A stretch of DNA of 64,000 bases from Liolophura sinensis (Eukaryota; Mollusca; Polyplacophora; Chitonida; Chitonidae), in NCBI RefSeq assembly GCF_032854445.1, contig NW_027018103.1, positions 1 to 64,000 of the forward strand. Direction: 5' to 3'. The notes under the pieces were generated by a model, which was not told where the DNA came from, ran no database searches, and saw nothing but the letters and a program-made list of their open reading frames with translations. This document shows positions 13,892 through 24,499 of the stretch, piece by piece. Position 1 is the stretch's first letter; every line of letters begins with the position of its first letter. The position numbers and the translations under genes were made by a program.

Positions 13892-14440
13892 ATGCGGAAT
13901 TGGGCCAGGCATCGGCAGCTGTTAAAAAATTGCATATTTCCCTGGTTTCCATGGAGTAAGAGCCGTTGCTGGGCACGTGATTATGACATCAATGATCATT
14001 CAATTGTCGCTACAGCCAAAAGTATTAGTCGGGGAGCAACGCGGTTTGCACCATTCGATTTCTCGTCACAAAATACGTCGGATTAGCCTCTTACCAGCAG
14101 CACTGGAACAGTTTTTCCACTTTTGCATTTTTGCCTGGTCTTTTTGTTAATTGAAATCGGATACACTGTACTATGTAAAATCGCGACTGGTCGTTACTAT
14201 ATTCAACTTTTAACTATACGTTATGTGCCCTTCGCTAGCCCAGAAGACGTCAAATCTTTGGGCTAAGCCCATTTAACTCACCCAGCATTTGTCTTACTTT
14301 TAAGTCCAAGACAATCTCAATGTCTTTATCTACGTGTAGAAAAACCACACCATTCGTACATAAAAAACACAATGTACTAGATACAGTCTGCTGTAAAAAG
14401 TACAACTGATCACTGACGCACATCAATAAGGTTCTAAAAA
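13892..14440 (+). repeat. Single ordinary monomer between two duplications
   Basis: This is a P-type monomer of 549 bp. Private changes include CACGTGATTATG near 13975, GTCGGGGAGC near 14028, CTATGTAAAATC near 14171, and TTCGCTAGCC near 14232. Nothing but satellite is visible. Confidence 0.85.
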
Positions 14441-16639
14441 ATGCGGAAATGGCCCAGGCATCGGCAGCTGTTTAAAAAATTGCAAATTTCCCTGGTTTCC
14501 ATGGAGTAAGAGCCGTTGCTGGGCACGTGACTATGACATCAATGATCATTCAATTGTCGCTACAGCCAAAAGTATTGGTCGGAGAGCAACGCGGTTTGCA
14601 CCATTCGATTTCTCGTCACAAAATACGTCGGATTAGCCTCTTACTAGCAGCACTGGAACAGTTTTTCCACTTTTGCATTTTTGCCTGGTCTTTTTGTTAA
14701 TTGAAATCGGATACACTGTACTATGTACAATCGCGACTGGTCATTATTATATTCAACTTTTGACTGTAAGTTATGTGCCCTTCTGTAGCCCAGAAGACGT
14801 CAAATCTTTGGGCTAAGCCCATTTAACTCACCCAGCAATTGTCTTACTTCTAAGTCCAAGACAATCTCAATGTCTTTATCTACGTGTAGAAAAACCACAC
14901 CATTTGTACATAAAAAGCACAAGGTACTAGATACAGTCTGCTGTAAAAAGTACAACTGATCACTGAACCACATCAGTAAGGTTCTAAAAGATGCGGAAAT
15001 GGCCCAGGCATCGGCAGCTGTTTAAAAAATTGCATATTTCCCTGGTTTCCATGGAGTAAGAGCCGTTGCTGGGCACGTGACTATGACATCAATGATCATT
15101 CAATTGTCGCTACAGCCAAAAGTATTGGTCGGAGAGCAACGCGGTTTGCACCATTCGATTTCTCGTCACAAAATACGTCGGATTAGCCTCTTACTAGCAG
15201 CACTGGAACAGTTTTTCCACTTTTGCATTTTTGCCTGGTCTTTTTGTTAATTGAAATCGGATACACTGTACTATGCACAATCGAGACTGGTCGTTACTAT
15301 ATTCAACTTTTAACTATACGTTATGTGCCCTTCGGTAGCCCAGAAGACGTCAAATCTTTGGGCTAAGCCCATTTAACTCATCCAGCAATTGTCTTACTTT
15401 TAAGTCCAAGACAATTTCAATGTCTTTATCTACGTGTAGAAAAACCACACCATTCGTACATAAAAAACACAATGTACTAGATACAGTCTGCTGTAAAAAG
15501 TACAACTGATCACTGAACCACATTTATAAGGTTCTAATAGATGCGGAATTGGGCCAGGCATCGGCAGCTGTTAAAAAATTGCATATTTCCCTGGTTTCCA
15601 TGGAGTAAGAGCCGTTGCTGGGCACGTGACTATGACATCAATGATCATTCAATTGTCGCTACAGCCAAAAGTATTGGTCGGAGAGCAACGCGGTTTGCAC
15701 CATTCGATTTCTCGTCACAAAATACGTCGGATTAGCCTCTTACTAGCAGCACTGGAACAGTTTTTCCACTTTTGCATTTTTGCCTGGTCTTTTTGTTAAT
15801 TGAAATCGGATACACTGTACTATGTACAATCGCGACTGGTCATTATTATATTCAACTTTTGACTGTAAGTTATGTGCCCTTCTGTAGCCCAGAAGACGTC
15901 AAATCTTTGGGCTAAGCCCATTTAACTCACCCAGCAATTGTCTTACTTCTAAGTCCAAGACAATCTCAATGTCTTTATCTACGTGTAGAAAAACCACACC
16001 ATTTGTACATAAAAAGCACAAGGTACTAGATACAGTCTGCTGTAAAAAGTACAACTGATCACTGAACCACATCAGTAAGGTTCTAAAAGATGCGGAAATG
16101 GCCCAGGCATCGGCAGCTGTTTAAAAAATTGCATATTTCCCTGGTTTCCATGGAGTAAGAGCCGTTGCTGGGCACGTGACTATGACATCAATGATCATTC
16201 AATTGTCGCTACAGCCAAAAGTATTGGTCGGAGAGCAACGCGGTTTGCACCATTCGATTTCTCGTCACAAAATACGTCGGATTAGCCTCTTACTAGCAGC
16301 ACTGGAACAGTTTTTCCACTTTTGCATTTTTGCCTGGTCTTTTTGTTAATTGAAATCGGATACACTGTACTATGCACAATCGAGACTGGTCGTTACTATA
16401 TTCAACTTTTAACTATACGTTATGTGCCCTTCGGTAGCCCAGAAGACGTCAAATCTTTGGGCTAAGCCCATTTAACTCATCCAGCAATTGTCTTACTTTT
16501 AAGTCCAAGACAATTTCAATGTCTTTATCTACGTGTAGAAAAACCACACCATTCGTACATAAAAAACACAATGTACTAGATACAGTCTGCTGTAAAAAGT
16601 ACAACTGATCACTGAACCACATTTATAAGGTTCTAATAG
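14441..16639 (+). repeat. Two-monomer tandem duplication (1.10 kb x 2)
   Basis: The halves 14441-15540 and 15541-16639 share a linked set: CTATGTAC with GGTCATTATT and TGACTGTAAG, then AAAAAGCACAAGG (14915 and 16014), CATCAGTAAGG (14972 and 16072), ATCGAGACTGG (15283 and 16382) and GACAATTTCAATG (15414 and 16513). AAAAAGCAC is seen only in these two, which points to a recent event. Related pairs lie at 7.56-8.39, 10.3-11.1 and 13.06-13.89 kb. The first 100 bp or so of 14441 differ from 15541, placing a breakpoint inside that monomer. Confidence 0.8.
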
Positions 16640-17750
16640 ATGCGGAATTGGGCCAGGCATCGGCAGCTGTTAAAAAATTGCATATTTCCCTGGTTTCCAT
16701 GGAGTAAGAGCCGTTGCTGGGCACGTGACTATGACATCAATGATCATTCAATTGTCGCTACAGCCAAAAGTATTGGTCGGAGAGCAACGCGGTTTGCACC
16801 ATTCGATTTCTCGTCACAAAATACGTCGGATTAGCCTCTTACCAGCAGCACTGGAACAGTTTTTCCACTTTTGCATTTTTGCCTGGTCTTTTTGTTAATT
16901 GAAATCGGATACACTGTACTATGCACAATCGCGACTGGTCGTTACTATATTCAACTTTTAACTATACGTTATGTGCCCTTCGGTAGCCCAGAAGACGTCA
17001 AATCTTTGGGCTAAGCCCATTTAACTCATCCAGCAATTGTCTTACTTTTCAGTCCAAGACAATCTCAATGTCTTTATCTACGTGTAGAAAAACCACACCA
17101 TTTGTACATAAAAAACACAATGTACTAGATACAGTCTGCTGTAAAAAGTACAACTGATCACTGACCCACATCAATAAGGTTCTAAAAGATGCGGAATTGG
17201 CCCAGGCATCGGCAGCTGTTTAGAAAATTGCAAATTTCCCTGGTTTCCATGGAGTAAGAGCCGTTGCTGGGCACGTGACTATGACATCAATGATCATTCA
17301 ATTGTCGCTACAGCCAAAAGTATTGGTCGGAGAGCAACGCGGTTTGCACCATTCGATTTCTCGTGACAAAATACGTCGGATTAGCCTCTTACCAGCAGCA
17401 CTGGAACAGTTTTTCCACTTTTGCATTTTTGCCTGGTCTTTTTGTTAATTGAAATCGGATACACTGTACTATGCACAATCGCGACTGGTCGTTACTATAT
17501 TCAACTTTTAACTATACGTTATGTGCCCTTCGGTAGCCCAGAAGACGTCAAATCTTTGGGCTAAGCCCATTTAACTCATCCAGCAATTGTCTTACTTCTA
17601 AGTCCAAGACAATCTCAATGTCTTTATCTACGTGTAGAAAAACCACACCATTTGTACATAAAAAACACAAAGTACTAGATACAGTCTGCTGTAAAAAGTA
17701 CAACTGATCACTGACGCACATCAATAAGGTTCTAAAAGATGCGGAAATGG
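16640..17750 (+). repeat. Two ordinary P-type monomers
   Basis: The monomers are P-type with TTTTCAGTCC, GACCCAC and TTTAGAAAATTG at their junction (about 17047-17230). They lie between the dimer duplication and the start of long block A. Nothing but satellite is visible. Confidence 0.8.
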
Positions 17751-20700
17751 CCCAGGCATCGGCAGCTGTTTAAAAAATTGCAAATTTCCCTGGTTTCCAT
17801 GGAGTAAGAGCCGTTGCTGGGCACGTGACTATGACATCAATGATCATTCAATTGTCGCTACAGCCAAAAGTATTGGTCGGAGGGCAACGCGGTTTGCACC
17901 ATTCGATTTCTCGTCACAAAATACGTCGGATTAGCCTCTTACCAGCAGCACTGGAACAGTTTTTCAACTTTTGCATTTTTGCCTGGTCTTTTTGTTAATT
18001 TGAAATCGGATACAATCTACTATGTACAATCGCGACTGGTCATGACTATATTCAACTTTTGACTGTAAGTTATGTGCCCTTCTGTAGCCCAGAAGACGTC
18101 AAATCTTTGGGCTAAGCCCATTTAACTCACCCAGCAATTGTCTTACTTCTAAGTCCAAGACAATCTCAATGTCTTTATCTACGTGTAGAAAAACCACACC
18201 ATTTGTACATAAAAAACACAATGTACTAGATACAGTCTGCTGTAAAAAGTACAACTGATCACTGACGCACATCAATAAGGTTCTAAAAGATGCGGAAATG
18301 GCCCAGGCATCGGCAGCTGTTTAAAAAATTGCAAATTTCCCTGGTTTCCATGGAGTAAGAGCCGTTGCTGGGCACGTGACTATGACATCAATGATCATTC
18401 AATTGTCGCTACAGCCAAAAGTATTGGTCGGAGAGCAACGCGGTTTGCACCATTCGATTTCTCGTGACAAAATACGTCGGATTAGCCTCTTACCAGCAGC
18501 ACTGGAACAGTTTTTCCACTTTTGCATTTTTGTTTGGTCTTTTTGTTAATTGAAATCGGATACACTGTACTATGCACAATCGCGACTGGTCGTTACTATA
18601 TTCAACTTTTAACTATACGTTATGTGCCCTTCGGTAGCCCAGAAGACGTCAAATCTTTGGGCTAAGCCCATTTAACTCATCCAGCAATTGTCTTACTTTT
18701 CAGTCCAAGACAATCTCAATGTCTTTATCTACGTGTAGAAAAACCACACCATTTGTACATAAAAAACACAATGTACTAGATACAGTCTGCTGTAAAAAGT
18801 ACAACTGATCACTGAACCACATTTATAAGGTTCTAATAGATGCGGAATTGGGCCAGGCATCGGCAGCTGTTAAAAAATTGCATATTTCCCTGGTTTCCAT
18901 GGAGTAAGAGCCGTTGCTGGGCACGTGACTATGACATCAATGGTCATTCAATTGTCGCTACAGCCAAAAGTATTAGTCGGAGAGCAACGCGGTTTGCACC
19001 ATTCGATTTCTCGTCACAAAATACGTCGGATTAGCCTCTTACCAGCAGCACTGGAACAGTTTTTCCACTTTTGTATTTTTGCCTGGTCTTTTTGTTAATT
19101 GAAATCGGATACACTGTACTATGCACAATCGCGACTGGTCGTTACTATATTCAACTTTTAACTATACGTTATGTGCCCTTCGGTAGCCCAGAAGACGTCA
19201 AATCTTTGGGCTAAGCCCATTTAACTCATCCAGCAATTGTCTTACTTTTCAGTCCAAGACAATCTCAATGTCTTTATCTACGTGTAGAAAAACCACACCA
19301 TTTGTACATAAAAAACACAATGTACTAGATACAGTCTGCTGTAAAAAGTACAACTGATCACTGACCCACATCAATAAGGTTCTAAAAGATGCGGAATTGG
19401 CCCAGGCATCGGCAGCTGTTTAGAAAATTGCAAATTTCCCTGGTTTCCATGGAGTAAGAGCCGTTGCTGGGCATGTGACTATGACATCAATGATCATTCA
19501 ATTGTCGCTACAGCCAAAAGTATTGGTCGGAGAGCAACGCGGTTTGCACCATTCGATTTCTCGTCACAAAATACGTCGGATTAGCCTCTTACCAGCAGCA
19601 CTGGAACAGTTTTTCCACTTTTGCATTTTTGCCTGGTCTTTTTGTTAATTGAAATCGGATACACTGTACTATGCACAATCGCGACTGGTCGTTACTATAT
19701 TTAACTTTTAACTATACGTTATGTGCCCTTCGGTAGCCCAGAAGACGTCAAATCTTTGGGCTAAGCCCATTTAACTCATCCAGCAATTGTCTTACTTCTA
19801 AGTCCAAGACAATCTCAATGTCTTTATCTACGTGGAGAAAAACCACACCATTTGTACATAAAAAACACAAGGTACTAGATACAGTCTGCTGTAAAAAGTA
19901 CAACTGATCACTGACGCACATCAATAAGGTTCTAAAAGATGCGGAAATGGCCCAGGCATCGGCAGCTGTTTAAAAAATTGCAAATTTCCCTGGTTTCCAT
20001 GGAGTAAGAGCCGTTGCTGGGCACGTGACTATGACACCAATGATCATTCAATTGTCGCTACAGCCAAAAGTATTGGTCGGAGAGCAACGCGGTTTGCACC
20101 ATTCGATTTCTCGTCACAAAATACGTCGGATTAGCCTCTTACCAGCAGCACTGGAACAGTTTTTCCACTTTTGCATTTTTGTTTGGTCTTTTTGTTAATT
20201 GAAATCGGATACACTGTACTATGCACAATCGCGACTGGTCGTTACTATATTCAACTTTTAACTATACGTTATGTGCCCTTCGGTACCCCAGAAGACGTCA
20301 AATCTTTGGGCTAAGCCCATTTAACTCATCCAGCAATTGTCTTACTTTTAAGTCCAAGACAATTTCAATGTCTTTATCTACGTGTAGAAAAACCACACCA
20401 TTCGTACATAAAAAACACAATGTACTAGATACAGTCTGCTGTAAAAAGTACAACTGATCACTGAACCTCATTTATAAGGTTCTAATAGATGCGGAATTGG
20501 GCCAGGCATCGGCAGCTGTTAAAAAATTGCATATTTCCCTGGTTTCCATGGAGTAAGAGCCGTTGCTGGGCACGTGACTATGACATCAATGATCATTCAA
20601 TTGTCGCTACAGCCAAAAGTATTGGTCGGAGAGCAACGCGGTTTGCACCATTCGATTTCTCGTGACAAAATACGTCGGATTAGCCTCTTACCAGCAGCAC

Positions 20701-21646
20701 TGGAACAGTTTTTCCACTTTTGCATTTTTGCCTGGTCTTTTTGTTAATTTGAAATCGGATACAATCTACTATGTACAATCGCGACTGGTCATTACTATAT
20801 TCAACTTTTGACTGTAAGTTATGTGCCCTTCTGTAGCCCAGAAGACGTCAAATCTTTGGGCTAAGCCCATTTAACTCATCCAGCAATTGTCTTACTTCTA
20901 AGTCCAAGACAATCTCAATGTCTTTATCTACGTGTAGAAAAACCACACCATTTGTACATAAAAAACACAAGGTACTAGATACAGTCTGCTGTAAAAAGTA
21001 CAACTGATCACTGACGCACATCAATAAGGTTCTAAAAGATGCGGAAATGGCCCAGGCATCGGCAGCTGTTTTAAAAATTGCAAATTTCCCTGGTTTCCAT
21101 GGAGTAAGAGCCGTTGCTGGGCACGTGACTATGACATCAATGATTATTCAATTGTCGCTACAGCCAAAAGTATTGGTCGGAGAGCAACGCGGTTTGCACC
21201 ATTCGATTTCTCGTGACAAAATACGTCGGATTAGCTTCTTACCAGCAGCACTGGAACAGTTTGTCCACTTTTGCATTTTTGTTTGGTCTTTTTGTTAATT
21301 GAAATCGGATACACTGTACTATGCACAATCGCGACTGGTCGTTACTATATTCAACTTTTAACTATACGTTATGTGCCCTTCGGTAGCCCAGAAGACGTCA
21401 AATCTTTGGGCTAAGCCCATTTAACTCATCCAGCAATTGTCTTACTTTTAAGTCCAAGACAATCTCAATGTCTTTATCTACGTGTAGAAAAACCACACCA
21501 TTCGTACATAAAAAACACAATGTACTAGATACAGTCTGCTGTAAAAAGTACAACTGATCACTGACGCACATCAATAAGGTTCTAAAAGATGCGGAAATGG
21601 CCCAGGCATCGGCAGCTGTTTAAAAAATTGCAAATTTCCCTGGTTT

Positions 21647-21800
21647 CCATGGAGTAAGAGCCGTTGCTGGGCACGTGACTATGACATCAATGATCATTCA
21701 ATTGTCGCTACAGCCAAAAGTATTGGTCGGAGAGCAACGCGGTTTGCACCATTCGATTTCTCGTGACAAAATACGTCGGATTAGCCTCTTACCAGCAGCA
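21647..21800. other. Low-variation core of the monomer
   Basis: Across the 116 copies this stretch of roughly 155 bp is the least variable part of the unit. It holds CCATGG, CACGTG, the 10-bp palindrome AATGATCATT, CAATTG, and the segment around the ATACGTCGG motif. The recurrent changes are few: A or G after AGTATT, C or G in CGTSAC, and small families with GCATGTG (19473, 32127, 36526, 51387) or GATTATT (2432, 21144, 27745, 45351, 63892). Low variation could reflect a bound protein or nucleosome, or frequent conversion. The sequence alone does not decide between these. The boundaries are by eye. Confidence 0.5.
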
Positions 21801-21847
21801 CTGGAACAGTTTTTCCACTTTTGCATTTTTGCCTGGTCTTTTTGTTA

Positions 21848-21935
21848 ATTGAAATCGGATACACTGTACTATGCACAATCGCGACTGGTCGTTACTATAT
21901 TTAACTTTTAACTATACGTTATGTGCCCTTCGGTA
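21848..21935. other. Subtype-diagnostic segment of the monomer
   Basis: Most copy-to-copy differences concentrate here and form linked sets. The P set reads TTAATTGAAATCGG, CACTGTACTATGCAC, GGTCGTT, AACTATACG and CGGTAGCC. The Q set has one more T (TTAATTTGAAATC), AATCTACTATGTAC, GGTCATT or GGTCATG, GACTGTAAG or GACTATAAG, and CTGTAGCC. Pure P, pure Q and recombinant monomers all occur. This is also the interval removed in the 495 bp monomers: the 67 bp equivalent to 21856-21922 are replaced by 12 bp. The segment is therefore the best marker for tracing duplications and conversion tracts. Confidence 0.8.
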
Positions 21936-21969
21936 GCCCAGAAGACGTCAAATCTTTGGGCTAAGCCCA
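21934..21969. repeat. Overlapping dyads sharing TGGGCTA
   Basis: TAGCCCA (21934-21940) can pair with TGGGCTA (21957-21963) across a 16-nt loop that contains the palindrome GACGTC (21944-21949). The same TGGGCT (21957-21962) is also followed, after one A, by AGCCCA (21964-21969). The middle arm can thus pair with either neighbour. The pattern is kept in nearly every monomer. It is lost in the subtype reading CTTTGTCCTAAACCC, seen near 5995, 25800, 30211, 34053, 49466 and 53312. No function is shown; a hairpin in a satellite transcript or cruciform-prone DNA is inference. Confidence 0.55.
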
Positions 21970-21985
21970 TTTAACTCATCCAGCA

Positions 21986-22024
21986 ATTGTCTTACTTCTA
22001 AGTCCAAGACAATCTCAATGTCTT
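21986..22024. repeat. Competing inverted repeats ATTGTCTT / AAGACAAT / TGTCTT
   Basis: ATTGTCTT (21986-21993) is the exact reverse complement of AAGACAAT (22006-22013), with a 12-nt loop. AAGACA (22006-22011) is also complementary to TGTCTT (22019-22024), with a 7-nt loop. Two mutually exclusive hairpins can therefore share one central arm. Most copies keep all three elements. A family with CAAATGTCTT (near 7130, 31890, 35190, 36290, 51150, 54450) shortens the first stem. Biological meaning is unknown. Confidence 0.5.
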
Positions 22025-24499
22025 TATCTACGTGGAGAAAAACCACACCATTTGTACATAAAAAACACAAGGTACTAGATACAGTCTGCTGTAAAAAGTA
22101 CAACTGATCACTGACGCACATCAATAAGGTTCTAAAAGATGCGGAAATGGCCCAGGCATCGGCAGCTGTTTAAAAAATTGCAAATTTCCCTGGTTTCCAT
22201 GGAGTAAGAGCCGTTGCTGGGCACGTGACTATGACATCAATGATCATTCAATTGTCGCTACAGCCAAAAGTATTGGTCGGAGAGCAACGCGGTTTGCACC
22301 AATCGATTTCTCGTCACAAAATACGTCGGATTAGCCTCTTACCAGCAGCACTGGAACAGTTTTTCCACTTTTGCATTTTTGCCTGGTCTTTTTGTTAATT
22401 GAAATCGGATACACTGTACTATGCACAATCGCGACTGGTCGTTACTATATTCAACTTTTAACTATACGTTATGTGCCCTTCGGTACCCCAGAAGACGTCA
22501 AATCTTTGGGCTAAGCCCATTTAACTCATCCAGCAATTGTCTTACTTTTAAGTCCAAGACAATCTCAATGTCTTTATCTACGTGTAGAAAAACCACACCA
22601 TTCGTACATAAAAAACACAAGGTACTAGATACAGTCTGCTGTAAAAAGTACAACTGATCACTGACGCACATCAATAAGGTTCTAAAAGATGCGGAAATGG
22701 CCCAGGCATCGGCAGCTGTTTAAAAAATTGCAAATTTCCCTGGTTTCCATGGAGTAAGAGCCGTTGCTGGGCACGTGACTATGACATCAATGATCATTCA
22801 ATTGTCGCTACAGCCAAAAGTATTGGTCGGAGAGCAACGCGGTTAGCACCATTCGATTTCTCGTGACAAAATACGTCGGATTAGCCTCTTACCAGCAGCA
22901 CTGGAACAATTTTTCCACTTTTGCATTTTTGCCTGGTCTTTTTGTTAATTTGAAATCGGATACAATCTACTATGTACAATCGCGACTGGTCATTACTATA
23001 TTCAACTTTTGACTGTAAGTTATGTGCCCTTCTGTAGCCCAGAAGACGTCAAATCTTTGGGCTAAGCCCATTTAACTCACCCAGCAATTGTCTTACTTCT
23101 AAGTCCAAGACAATCTCAATGTCTTTATCTACGTGTAGAAAAACCACACCATCTGTACATAAAAAACACAAGGTACTAGATACAGTCTGCTGTAAAAAGT
23201 ACAACTGATCACTGACCCACATCAATAAGGTTCTAAAAGATGCGGAAATGGCCCAGGCATCGGCAGCTGTTTAAAAAATTGCAAATTTCACTGGTTTCCA
23301 TGGAGTAAGAGCCGTTGCTGGGCACGTGACTATGACATCAATGATCATTCAATTGTCGCTACAGCCAAAAGTATTGGTCGGAGAGCAACGCGGTTTGCAC
23401 CATTCGATTTCTCGTCACAAAATACGTCGGATTAGCCTCTTACTAGCAGCACTGGAACAGTTTTTCCACTTTTGCATTTTTGCCTGGTCTTTTTGTTAAT
23501 TGAAATCGGATACACTGTACTATGCACAATCGAGACTGGTCGTTACTATATTCAACTTTTAACTATACGTTATGTGCCCTTCGGTAGCCCAGAAGACGTC
23601 AAATCTTTGGGCTAAGCCCATTTAACTCACCCAGCAATTGTCTTACTTTTAAGTCCAAGACAATTTCAATGTCTTTATCTACGTGTAGAAAAACCACACC
23701 ATTCGTACATAAAAAACACAATGTACTAGATACAGTCTGCTGTAAAAAGTACAACTGATCACTGAACCTCATTTATAAGGTTCTAATAGATGCGGAATTG
23801 GGCCAGGCATCGGCAGCTGTTAAAACATTGCATATTTCCCTGGTTTCCATGGAGTAAGAGCCGTTGCTGGGCACGTGACTATGACATCAATGATCATTCA
23901 ATTGTCGCTACAGCCAAAAGTATTAGTCGGAGAGCAACGCGGTTTGCACCATTCGATTTCTCGTGACAAAATACGTCGGATTAGCCTCTTACCAGCAGCA
24001 CTGGAACAGTTTTTCCACTTTTGCATTTTTGCCTGGTCTTTTTGTTAATTTGAAATCGGATACAATCTACTATGTACAATCGCGACTGGTCGTTACTATA
24101 TTCAACTTTTAACTATACGTTATGTGCCCTTCGGTAGCCCAGAAGACGTCAAATCTTTGGGCTAAGCCCATTTAACTCATCCAGCAATTGTCTTACTTTT
24201 AAGTCCAAGACAATCTCAATGTCTTTATCTACGTGTAGAAAAACCACACCATTCGTACATAAAAAACACAATGTACTAGATACAGTCTGCTGTAAAAAGT
24301 ACAACTGATCACTGACGCACATCAATAAGGTTCTAAAAGATGCGGAAATGGCCCAGGCATCGGCAGCTGTTTAAAAAATTGCAAATTTCCCTGGTTTCCA
24401 TGGAGTAAGAGCCGTTGCTGGGCACGTGACTATGACATCAATGATCATTCAATTGTCGCTACAGCCAAAATTATTGGTCGGAGAGCAACGCGGTTTGCA

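Larger units (their letters stand above)
21589..22138 (+). repeat. Representative satellite monomer (550 bp), used as reference map
   Basis: This copy carries common variants and no private indels. Landmarks in order: CAGCTG at 21613; an A-tract at 21622-21627; CCATGG at 21647; CACGTG at 21672; the palindrome AATGATCATT at 21689; CAATTG at 21699; a T-rich stretch at about 21808-21850; a subtype-diagnostic stretch at 21848-21935; dyads at 21934-21969 and 21986-22024; an A-tract at 22060-22065; TGATCA at 22105. A hand count gives 228 G+C in 550 bp (about 41.5%) and 21 CpG. The start at ATGCGG is arbitrary, since a tandem repeat has no natural start. I find no similarity to a gene or RNA family that I can recognise. 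Confidence 0.93.

Noticed and set aside
21750-21762. RNA polymerase III B-box-like sequence (ATTCGATTTC)
   Set aside because: It has at least two mismatches to GWTCRANNC at key positions and no convincing A-box at a proper distance.
21775-21785. Arthropod telomeric TTAGG repeats
   Set aside because: Only isolated GGATTAG or AATTAGG strings occur, with no tandem run of the pentamer.
21589-22138. CENP-B box
   Set aside because: No stretch matches the core TTCG....A..CGGG on either strand; the TTCG occurrences are followed by unrelated bases.
21589-22138. Honeybee AvaI centromeric satellite (known to have a unit near 547 bp)
   Set aside because: Only the length is similar. I see no AvaI site (CYCGRG) in the monomer, and I cannot compare the sequences without a database.
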